A DNA stretch of 42,449 bases from the NCBI GenBank assembly GCA_937899645.1, contig CALCCD010000089.1, positions 1 to 42,449 of the forward strand, in the 5' to 3' direction. The position numbers and the translations under genes are program-made. This stretch comes from an uncultured cyanobacterium. Its GTDB lineage: Bacteria; Cyanobacteriota; Cyanobacteriia; Cyanobacteriales; Geitlerinemataceae. Positions 32,776 through 42,400 of this stretch are shown here, one piece after another; position 1 is the stretch's first letter; each line of letters begins with the position of its first letter. The notes beneath the pieces were generated by a model that worked only from the letters and a program-made list of their open reading frames with translations, was not told the origin of the DNA and searched no databases.

Positions 32776-34359
32776 CTACTTGCCCGTCACCCACGGCATG
32801 TAACGTGACACATTGACAACTTTGCCTAACTGAAGCGCGATCTTCTGGTAGAGATTTAGATTCTTCGGGCTGCGAATGTGGACGAAGCCCTTGGCGTTCG
32901 GGCTCAGCGCCGGATTGTTCGCCGACTCATCCGGCTCGACCGTCACTTCTTGCTTGGCCTCATCGCCCGCCGTCGTCTCGTCGTCCAGCACTCGCTCGAT
33001 CGTCTTAACCTGACCCGACACCGAGTCCACACCGGGCGTATCGTTCACAAATGTGGCGCGATCGCCCTCCGAGAACAGCCCAATATCGCCCTGATCGACG
33101 CGCACTTCGATGTCGTAAATCTCCGACGGCGCGATCGAGAATAGCGTCTCGCCCTGCTCCGCCCACTGCTCGTTCTTCAGGTCCAGGTCTTCTGTGATCA
33201 CGATGCCGTCAATGCGTGCCTTAATTTCCAGGCCGTCGCGGCGTTCTTCGAGTTGCGCGATCCGCGCTTCGTGGAATCTAGCGATTTCGCTCTGGGTCTC
33301 GATTTCCTCGATCGCTACGTTCACCGCCTCCAGGGCGCTCTCGTAGCCCGCCAGACTGTTTTGCCACGCGCCCCGCTCGCGGATTGCGGTTTCCTCCGTG
33401 CGGCTCACTTCGCCCTTGATTTGCGATCGCAGCGCGGACTCTTGAGCGCGGGCGCGATCGATTTCGCTCGTGGCGCTGGCCTGCAACGTACGACGCTGGG
33501 ACATCTGCTCGTCGATTGCGACGATCTCGTTCTCCGTGTCGGCAATCCGCGCTTCTAAGTCATACTGGCGTTCTTTGAGCGACGTGACGATCGGACTGTT
33601 GCGGGACAGCGCGCCGCGATCGAGCGCCTCTTGAAAATCGGCATCCGTCACCCGCCCGAGAACATCGTCGTACTGTTCCTGCAAGAGTGCGAGCTGGCCG
33701 CGTAGCGTCTCCTGTCGTCCTTGCAGCTCCGCGATTTCGCTGTCGAGGCGCTGGCCTTCGTTGCGCTGCTGCTGGGCGCGCGATCGCGTGCCGTCGATTT
33801 CCGCCTCAAGGCGCTGGATCTCGCTCGTGCCGATGCCCGCGTCAATGCGATCGAGGTTGGCATCCTGACGACGTGCCAGCATTCCCGACGTGCGCTCGTC
33901 CACGCCGCTGCGATCGAGTTCCGCCTGGGCGATGAACAGACGTCGCTGTGCCGTTTCGACGGCCTGCCGCGCTTCCGCCAGTCGCTGCTGGCTCTCGTGC
34001 AGCTCCGTCATTAAGTCGTTATTCTCGATAATCGCGACAATATCGCCACGCTTCACCGCTTGGTGCGGCGTTACACTCAGCGTCACCGTCCCCGACTCGT
34101 GCATTTTCACCGCTTGACGGTTATCGTCGCGCAGCACCACCTCAGCCCTTCCCGTCACGTTCGTCGGCTGCGGAATAAAGCCCAACACCCCGATCGTCAG
34201 CAGCGCCGCATAGAAAACCTTGCGCTTCGACACCACGCGCTCCGGTGCAGCCATAGCCGTCTCCGTCGGCGGTGTCGCTCCCGGCGGTACGACCTTGAGC
34301 GGCGAGACGCTAGATGAAGTAGAACTGGGGCGATCGGTGGGCTGGGGTGATGCAGTCAT
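32776..34359 (-). CDS. HlyD-family membrane-fusion (adaptor) protein
   Basis: 527 aa. One membrane helix at about residues 48-65 (VFYAALLTIGVLGFI), then a short lipoyl-like half-motif (AVKMHESGTVTLSVTPHQAV, KRGDIVAIIENNDLM), a very long coiled-coil from about 115 to 380 rich in Glu, Arg and Gln, and the returning beta-barrel (KARIDGIVITEDLDLKNEQW, GETLFSIAP, IEVRVDQGDIGLFSEGDRA). Such adaptors bridge an inner-membrane transporter to an outer-membrane channel. Unusually the direct upstream partner is an M50 metalloprotease, 55 bases away, and no ABC or RND pump lies in the window. The HlyD/M50 pairing suggests export of a peptide or signal; the cargo is unknown. Confidence 0.9.
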   Translation of the reverse strand: MTASPQPTDRPSSTSSSVSPLKVVPPGATPPTETAMAAPERVVSKRKVFYAALLTIGVLGFIPQPTNVTGRAEVVLRDDNRQAVKMHESGTVTLSVTPHQAVKRGDIVAIIENNDLMTELHESQQRLAEARQAVETAQRRLFIAQAELDRSGVDERTSGMLARRQDANLDRIDAGIGTSEIQRLEAEIDGTRSRAQQQRNEGQRLDSEIAELQGRQETLRGQLALLQEQYDDVLGRVTDADFQEALDRGALSRNSPIVTSLKERQYDLEARIADTENEIVAIDEQMSQRRTLQASATSEIDRARAQESALRSQIKGEVSRTEETAIRERGAWQNSLAGYESALEAVNVAIEEIETQSEIARFHEARIAQLEERRDGLEIKARIDGIVITEDLDLKNEQWAEQGETLFSIAPSEIYDIEVRVDQGDIGLFSEGDRATFVNDTPGVDSVSGQVKTIERVLDDETTAGDEAKQEVTVEPDESANNPALSPNAKGFVHIRSPKNLNLYQKIALQLGKVVNVSRYMPWVTGK

Positions 34360-34414
34360 GAGCTTGAAAAAACGACGGGGGTAGAACGGGAGAGACAGAA
34401 AAAACGGAGACGGG

Positions 34415-35824
34415 CTAGGACGCGGGCGACTCCCAAAGCGTGTAGTAGGTCAGCCACAGCAGGAAAAGCAGCATCACCGGCGCTGACAGTGTCGTCAGGG
34501 CAAAGTGGAATAAATTTCCGAACAGCACGCCAAAGATAATGACGATGTATACCAAGCTGACCGGCGCATAAGCCGCCAAAATCGGTCGGTGATGCGGCGG
34601 TTCGATTTCCGCCTCGCCCTTGAACTTGCGCTGATAAAACGCGATCGCCCGACCGCGCAGCCCGTTAATCCGCGTCGCCGCCACCAAGAGGTGATAGCCA
34701 TCGAACTTCGCCAGCGGATTGAGATTGAGTAGCACCGTCACCAGCGATGCCGTCAGCATCAGGTAGCTCGTCTCTGCCAGCCAGTGACCGGCGGTCGTGA
34801 AGTTCCAGGCCAGGAGCGCGATCGCGGCGATCGCCAGCTGCGTCAGCACGCCCGCCGCCACCACCAGCATCCGTTTCTGCCGCGACAGCCCGTACGAATT
34901 CGTGCTGTCCGTATACGCCGCCGGGAACAGACACATAAACATCAGCCCCATATTCGTCACCGGCTTGCCGAAGTGCCGCAGCGTAAACGCATGGCCAAGT
35001 TCGTGGATGCTCAGCACCACCAGACCCGCGACAATATATTTCAGTAGCAAGCCCGCGCCCTGGCTCGCCCACAGCTCTACGCCATATTCAATCAGCGCCG
35101 GAGCCTGGGTCAGCCCGACGACGCCCATCAGCGACAGGCACGCCAAAAAGCCATACCAAAACGATCGCGTCCAAATCCAGTGCAGCTTACCGACGTGACG
35201 CGAGAGCCAAGGGTCGGGGTCGCACAGCTTCACCGTAAAAAACAGGAGCTGCATCGGGTTGAGCTTGCCGCGCTTTTGTTCGGGCGGCTCGACGCCCTCG
35301 AGCATGGCGCAAGCGCCGAGGTACTTCCGCAGCATTTCCAGCTTTTGCGGCCTGAGGCCGTGGGTTTCGCACAGCTTGCGATCGGGAAACCACCCCAAAT
35401 CTGCGATCGCGCCGCGATCCTCTGGCGCGACTTCCATCGCCTTGCCTGCGACCGGATTGTTCAAAATCCAGTAGCCTTCGGGCTGCAAGTCCCACTCGAC
35501 GCAGGCACGCAGCGACCCGACCGGGCGATCGGGCAGCGTGTCGTGCGGGTCGAAGGCGAGGACGCCCCGATCGATCAGTTCGTCGATGAAGTTAGCGACA
35601 AACTGCGGGTCAGTGCCGTTGCGCTTGCGTTCGTAGCGCTGTTGCACTTTGGCAAGGGTGAATTTGCCGGTGAAGTGTTGCAGCACGAAGGCGCGATCGG
35701 GGCACAGGGCGATGCGGCGATCGTCGTGCTTGGCGCAGAGATAGTGGCGATCGCCGCGTTTATTGGGGCGAATCGTCCAGTAGTCGCGGATATTGGGGCA
35801 GAGCCAGTGGCGATCGATGTCCAT
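34415..35824 (-). CDS. Site-2-protease-like M50 membrane metalloprotease
   Basis: 469 aa from the ATG at 35824; a longer frame begins at 35986 but overlaps the Uma2 gene and is Pro/Ser-rich shadow. Residues ~1-95 form a soluble domain with DIDRHWLCPNIRDYWTIRPN and YERKRNGTDPQFVANFIDEL, resembling winged-helix/PqqD-like parts of peptide metalloproteases. After about residue 210 come six or so membrane helices. The zinc motif HELGHAFTLRHFG and the third ligand NLNPLAKFDGYHLL are both intact, so it is probably active. It lies between an Uma2 gene (14 bases upstream) and HlyD (55 bases downstream). Substrate unknown; families like this process or export peptides. Confidence 0.88.
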   Translation of the reverse strand: MDIDRHWLCPNIRDYWTIRPNKRGDRHYLCAKHDDRRIALCPDRAFVLQHFTGKFTLAKVQQRYERKRNGTDPQFVANFIDELIDRGVLAFDPHDTLPDRPVGSLRACVEWDLQPEGYWILNNPVAGKAMEVAPEDRGAIADLGWFPDRKLCETHGLRPQKLEMLRKYLGACAMLEGVEPPEQKRGKLNPMQLLFFTVKLCDPDPWLSRHVGKLHWIWTRSFWYGFLACLSLMGVVGLTQAPALIEYGVELWASQGAGLLLKYIVAGLVVLSIHELGHAFTLRHFGKPVTNMGLMFMCLFPAAYTDSTNSYGLSRQKRMLVVAAGVLTQLAIAAIALLAWNFTTAGHWLAETSYLMLTASLVTVLLNLNPLAKFDGYHLLVAATRINGLRGRAIAFYQRKFKGEAEIEPPHHRPILAAYAPVSLVYIVIIFGVLFGNLFHFALTTLSAPVMLLFLLWLTYYTLWESPAS

Positions 35825-35837
35825 GATGGATCTTGGG

Positions 35838-36386
35838 TTAATCGAGTCCGCGATAGAGTCGGGCGATATCGAATTCGAGGTTGAGGCTGGTGAGGGTGAC
35901 GCGATCGCCGGTCTCGTAGACGGTGGTTTCCCAGATGTTGTCGGCATTGCGGCGACGACATTCGACGCGCTGGGCGTCTTGTTCAATTAAGACGTATTCT
36001 TCGAGGTTGTCGAGTTTTTGGTAGTTGGTGAATTTGTCAGTGCGATCGAATTTCTCGGTGCTTTTGGAAAGAACTTCGGCGATGAGTTTTGGGTGGCGCT
36101 TGATATAGCGGTCTTCCCGATCGCGTGGATCGCAGGTAACGAAGGCGTCGGGGTAGTAGAAGAATTCGTCGTTGTGGGTGACTTTTACTTCGTTGTAGAC
36201 ACGGCAGGGGGTGTCATCTAAGTGGTTGTCAATAAGGCCAAGTAGTTTAATCCCGATTTGTGAGTGGGTATCGCTTCCGCCTGCCATGGCGTAGACGAGT
36301 CCGTGGTGGTACTCGTGGCGGGTAGAGCTATCGCGATCGATGATGAGGTATTCGTCAGGGTCGATGTAGTGGGGGATGGCAATCAT
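35838..36386 (-). CDS. Uma2-family (DUF820) PD-(D/E)XK nuclease-like protein
   Basis: 182 aa. Core motifs are FFYYPDAFVTCDPRDRED (Asp), HPKLIAEVLSKSTEKFDRTD (Glu and Lys) and KLDNLEEYVLIEQDAQRVEC, all standard for the Uma2 fold; the N-terminal EYLIIDRDSSTRHEYHHG and YAMAGGS are also typical. It ends 14 bases before the M50 gene on the same strand, so the two may share a transcript. Codons here are more G/T-ending than in neighbours, as is often seen for this family. Role unknown. Confidence 0.9.
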   Translation of the reverse strand: MIAIPHYIDPDEYLIIDRDSSTRHEYHHGLVYAMAGGSDTHSQIGIKLLGLIDNHLDDTPCRVYNEVKVTHNDEFFYYPDAFVTCDPRDREDRYIKRHPKLIAEVLSKSTEKFDRTDKFTNYQKLDNLEEYVLIEQDAQRVECRRRNADNIWETTVYETGDRVTLTSLNLEFDIARLYRGLD

Positions 36387-36496
36387 GGGTGAGAGCTGTG
36401 AAGGATCGCAGCTCTATTATCTGGTAAGGCGAACGAGTGCTGCTGATTGTGTCCGTAGCGCTGCTCCTGCACGCCACTCTGCCGGTCTTGGAGTCC

Positions 36497-39400
36497 TTAC
36501 TCTTCGCTCAAAATACTTGCAGAAATTGAGACAACTGCAGCCGCTCCCTTCTCTATAACAAGGTTCTCGTCCACGAACGTTAAGCCACGGAAGTAACCAA
36601 GCTCAGGCACTGGAGTCAACTCACCAGTATTTAGGTCAATAGCGTAGGAAGTAGTTCCAGATGCATACAACACGCCAGAGTTGTCAAAGGCAAGACCCTG
36701 AATATTGGTTGAGCCTGCACCACCAATCGCTTTCACAGAACCAGTCGATGGATCGATCTCTAGCAATGATCCAGTACCCATATCAAAGCTGTAAAGCAGC
36801 CCAGAATCTGGAGATATTGCCAGGCTCTGCAGGTCTTCTGCTCCCAACGCAAATAATCGCTGTGTTGTTCCTGTTGTAGGGCTAACTCGGTACAGCTCAT
36901 CTGCACCGATTGTTCCATTTCCGCTTGCATTGTGAATGACATACAAGCTTCCATCAGGGGCATAAGCCATTCCTCGAATACTCGCCTTCACTCCACCAAA
37001 GTCGTTGTCAAAATCATACAAGACACTGGAATTGCCTGTTGTTGGATCGATCTCAATAATCTCACCGCGAGGTGAATCCAAGTTGGCTGCGGTGAGTAGC
37101 TTACTTTGACTACTGGTCGTCAAGGAATTGAGATTGGTGAATCCAGTGCTTCCTAAGGATCGAACTTCACCCGATTCAAGGTCAATTTGAGATAATTCGC
37201 CTTCCCAGCTGATACCGAAAGCAACTGATTTTGGATGGTCGTTATCGTGAATTATCGCAGCGCTCTGGGTCGAGTCGCTGAGTGTGTAGCTACTGTGGCT
37301 GGAGACTTCAAAAACTATGCTTTCCGCACCTTCATAGATGGAGTCATCAATCGGATTGACGGTCACCAAAATATTGCTTGCCCCTGCCGGGATTGTTGCA
37401 ATGCCTGATAGATAGTGATAATCGACTCCGTTCTCAGCCACACCTTTCAGCGTGTAGTACACCGCCTCTGCCTTGCTGTTATCACCACCGCTTCGGCTAA
37501 TACGGAACTGCGCGCTGTCGTTATTTTCGCTCGACCAGCTGTCAGCGATACTCACGCCGATGACTGACTTCGGTATCTCGTTGTCAAGCAGTGTTGCCGT
37601 TCCCGAAGTCGTTCCACCCAGCTTGTAATTCGGGTCACTCGTGACTGAGAATTCGATGCTCTCAGTTCCGTCGTAGGTCGAGTCGTCAAACGGCGTGTAG
37701 CGTAGACGCACTCCGCTAAAGCCAGCCGAAATAGTTGTCACGCCAGTCTGCGTTCGGTAGATATTGCCATCTTTATCTTTAAGATTGATGGTGTAGCGCA
37801 CCGTTTCCGGCTGACTGTTATCACCACCGTTGCGACGGATGATGAATGCAGCCGGGTCAGTGGGTTCACCCTCTGCCGTCTCGGTAGCCGTGTCGTCATC
37901 CACCTCAACGGTAATGGTTGACACTGGCTCTTCGTCGTTGTCCGCGATCGTGGCTGTTCCACGGACACTGCTTCCCAGTTCGTAGCTCGGGTCACTAGAA
38001 ATGCTGAAGTTAACGCTTTCCGCGCCTTCGTAAACCGAGTCGTCCTGCGGCTGGATCGATACCTTTGTGCTGACCTCACCTGCCGGAATCGTCACCGCAC
38101 CAGACAGATATACATAATCTGCACCGTTAGATGCCGTGCCGCTGACCGTGTAGTACACCGTCTCAGCCTTGCTGTTGTCTCCACCGCTACGGGAAATCTC
38201 GAACTCAGCCGGATCCGGCGATTCGTACCACGCCGTTTCTGATGCCGCTCCGTCTTTCACCATGACGTTCAGCGTCGATTTCGGCGGCAGTTCGTTATCG
38301 AGTAGCGCCGCCGTTCCCGCGACGACTCCGCCCAGCTTGTAGCTTGGGTCGCTCGTCACTGAGAACTCAATGCTTTCCGTTCCGTCATAGGTGGAGTCAT
38401 CGGCTGGAGTATATGTCAGCCAAGCGCTGGTGTAGCCCGCTGGGATCGTCACGACTCCAGTGCGCGATCGATAAACGTTGCCGTCTTTATCCTTCAGATC
38501 GATGTTGTAGAACACATCTTCCGACTGGCTATTGTCACCACCGCTGCGACGGATGATGAATTTTGCGGTGTTAGCCTCTTCGCCAGCGACTGTTTCAGCA
38601 GCTTCTCCGTCCTCAACTTCAACAACAATTGTTGAAACTGGCTTCTCATCGTTATCGACGATCGTCGCCGTGCCGCTGGCCGTGCTGCCCAGCTCATAGC
38701 TTGAATCGCTCGACACTTTGAAAGTAACGCTCTCCACCCCTTCGTAAACCGAGTCGTCCTGTGGCGCGATCGACGCTGTCGTGCTCGTCGCACCTGCCGG
38801 AATCGTCACAACGCCGGACAAATAGGCATAGTCTTCGCCGTTTGCTGCTGTGCCTCCGACCGTGTAGTAAACCGTCTCGGCTTTGCTGTTGTCTCCACCG
38901 CTGCGCGTAATCTCAAACGTAGCGGGATCGGGTGACTCATACCAGGCCGTTTCTGCTGCCGTGCCGTCCTTCACCGTGACATTCAACGTCGATTTCGGCG
39001 GCAATTCGTTGTCGAGCAGCGTCGCCGTTCCCGAGATCGTTCCGCCGAGCTTGTAGCTCGGGTCGCTCGTCACTACGAACTCGATCGTTTCCGTGCCGTC
39101 ATAGGTCGAATCATCGGCTGGGGTGTAGCGCAAGCGGAGGCCGCTGTATCCAGCTGAAATAGTCGCAACACCCGTTTGCGTGCGGTACACGTTTCCATCT
39201 CGATCCTTCAGATTGATGGTGTAGCGCACCGTTTCCGGCTGGCTGTTATCGCCGCCGTTACGGCGAATAATGAATGCGGCGGGATCTGTCGTTTCGCCTT
39301 CTGCTGTTTCGGTCGCAATATCATCGTCCACCTCAACCGTGATAGTCGAAGTCGCTCGAATGTCATTGTCGAGAATCGTGGCGGTGCCGCTAGTCGTGCT

Positions 39401-42400
39401 GCCTAGCTCATAGCTCGAATCGCTCGAAATGCTGAATGTGACACTTTCCGCCCCCTCATAAACCGAGTCGTTTTGCGGCTGAATTGACACCGTTGCACTC
39501 GCCTCACCCGCTGGGATGACGAGCGTGCCAGACAAGTAGGCGTAATCATCTCCATTGCTCGCCGTGCCGCTCACGGCGTAGTAGACCGTCTCGGCCTTGC
39601 TGTTGTCGCCATCACTGCGCGTAATCTCGAATACAGCAGGATCGGGTGACTCGTACCAAGCTGTTTCCGCTGCCGCACCATCTTTTACAGTGACGTTCAG
39701 AGTCGATTTCGGTGGCAGCTCGTTGTCGAGCAGTGTTGCCGTTCCCGAGACCGTTCCGCCAAGCTTGTAGCTCGGGTCGCTCGTCACCACGAACTCGATA
39801 GTCTCCGTGCCATCGTAGGTGGAGTCATCGGCTGGGGTGTAGCGCAGGCGGAGGCCGCTGTATCCAGCTGAAATAGTCGCCACGCCGGTTTGCGTACGGT
39901 ACACGTTGCCGTCTTTATCTTTAAGGTTGATGGTGTAACGCACCGTTTCCGGCTGACTGTTATCGCCACCGCTACGGCGGATGATAAACGCGGCGGGATC
40001 TTTCGTTTCACCTTCTGCTGCTTCGGTTGCAATGTCGTCATCGACTTCCACCGTAATGGTCGAGGTCAAGACGGGCTTCTCGTCGTTATCGGCGATCGTT
40101 GCGATCCCTTGCACCGTGCTACCGAGCTGATAGCTGTCGCGCTCTTGCACGCGGAAGACGACGTTCTCTAGCGCCTCGTACTGCGTGTCGTTCAGCGGAT
40201 TAATCGTAACTGGCGTGCTAGTTTGCCCTGCCGGAATCGTAGCGATGCCAGAGAGGAGTGCGTAGTCTTCTCCGTTCTTAGCTGTCCCGGAGACGGTGTA
40301 GTAAACCTGCTCGGCTTGCGAGTTGTCACCTCCGCTTCGGCTAATTACAAACGTTGCGGGATCTGCAGTTTCCCAGGCTTCTGTCTCTGCCGCTTCTCCA
40401 TCGAGCGTCGTCACCATAATCGTGGAAGTTCGATCGTCCTCTCCCAGGCCACCAAGCAGCAACGAGAAGTTTTGCAGATCGTCTTGCAAAGCCCCAGTGT
40501 TGCCAACGTAGACGGTGTAAGTACCGGCAACTGGGTTGTCAATGAGAACCTGCTCGACGTTATCGAGTTCGTTGCGATTGTCGCGTTTTGCCGCCGCATC
40601 AGGGTTGTTCGGATCGAGCGTCCAAGGACGATGCACATCACCATTTGGATCGATAATCCAGACATCAAGGTCGTTAACTAACTTCTTCGCCGAAGAATCC
40701 GTCCACTGGTCTTCTCTCGTGGCTGCAGGGTCAGTCCAAACGATCGTTGCTTTCAGTGGCTGACTACCATCACTCGTTACTTGATAGCTCTGCTCTGTGC
40801 CATCGTGAGCCGCCTCAATCGTGCGAGCGACCTCTTCCTCTTTGGCCTGCGTGATATATTGTGCTGCCGCCGCACCATCCAGCACGCCCCAGCCATAGAC
40901 ATAATCCGGGCCGATTTCTCCTGCATCTTTAGCAGTGTGGAGCATGATGGCTTTTAGCGTCGCGCTCAGCGGATTCGCGCCGCCATATGTGTCTCGATAA
41001 TGCTGTGTGAGCAGAGCTGCCGTCCCGGTGGCGTTGGGCGCAGCCATTGAGGTTCCTGACTTATAGCTGTAATTAGTGTCAGAGCCACTATCGGAAGAGT
41101 ACACGGAGTGGCCGTTAGCAACGAGATCGATGCCTAATCGACCGTCATCAGTGCTGCCCCAACCGGAGAATGTCGTGGTCTGAACATCACTCGCATCGAA
41201 TGGATCTTTTGTAATGTCTTCGATCGCGCCGACGACCAGTGTATTTTTCGCCGTCTGACCACCGTTGCTCAGCGTTCCATATCCATCCACGCCTCCGTCC
41301 TTCGTTGGTGCGTATGTAGCTGCCCCAGTCGCCGAGAGGTAATACCAACCGGCTCCGTGCCACTCAACAGAATCAATTGGTTGGGAGAGGTACGTCAGGT
41401 ATGAAGTTTGGCCGTCAAGAACTTGACTGGACCAAGACCCTGTCGGCTTGTACCGCATTGCGTTAAATTCATCGTCCCGATCGTTACCTGCAGCCCAAAT
41501 ACTCAGCAGCTCGGGATTTTCATGGAGAACTCGATCTAAATCGCGAGCCCGTGAGGAGTAGGATCCAAACATTTGGCTGGCATCGCTAGACGTTGCGCGA
41601 TCGCCATACCAAACATAAAAATCACCCAAATCTAATTTATTTCGGATGTCGATCGACCAATTTTGAACTTTGTCAAAGTTAGAGACTATCCAGCCCGAAA
41701 CTTGGCCGTGTGAGTGGTTCGCAAGCGTTAGTCCAGCTTGAGCTTCTGCCTCAATCTCATTAGTGATGTCGCCGTTGTAGTCATAGCTGATGACTTTTGC
41801 TGCGCTAGCCATACCGCGCGCTTCGCCATCAACGCCCGTTCCGATAATCGTGCCAGCAACGTGTGTCGCATGGGAGCTATAGAGGGCGCTGCTTTGTACG
41901 TCCTCTCCATAGCTCACACGGCCGCTCAGCTCCTGGTGACTACCTCGAATTTTGCCACCATCCCAAACACCGACTTTCACACCCTCACCATCCAGGGCAA
42001 GACCGAGTTCGCCACCTTCCCAGAGCTGGTCTGTGTTGGTCGTATCTGCAGCACTCAGATTAGAGTATGTGGCCTGAAAATCAATTGAGTCTGGGCTTTT
42101 GCCACCAAAGAACCAACCACCACCCTCAAGCTCGATTGGATTATCGAGAAATTCAAAATCAGGCGTCAAGGAGACCGGTGCTGAAGCCGCAATCGCAGGA
42201 TCTGCTTCTCCTTCTTCGGGCGTGTTGTCACCTGGTTCGGCATCGACGGGCGTGCCATCCACAGGTGTCGGTTCACTAGATTCTCCACCTCCCGGCGTGC
42301 TGTCTTCAGGCTCGGCAGGCGTCTCATCACCGGGCTCAGGTTCGACGGGTGTACCACCAATCGGTTCGCTATCGCCCGGTTCGGCATCAGTGGGCGTACT

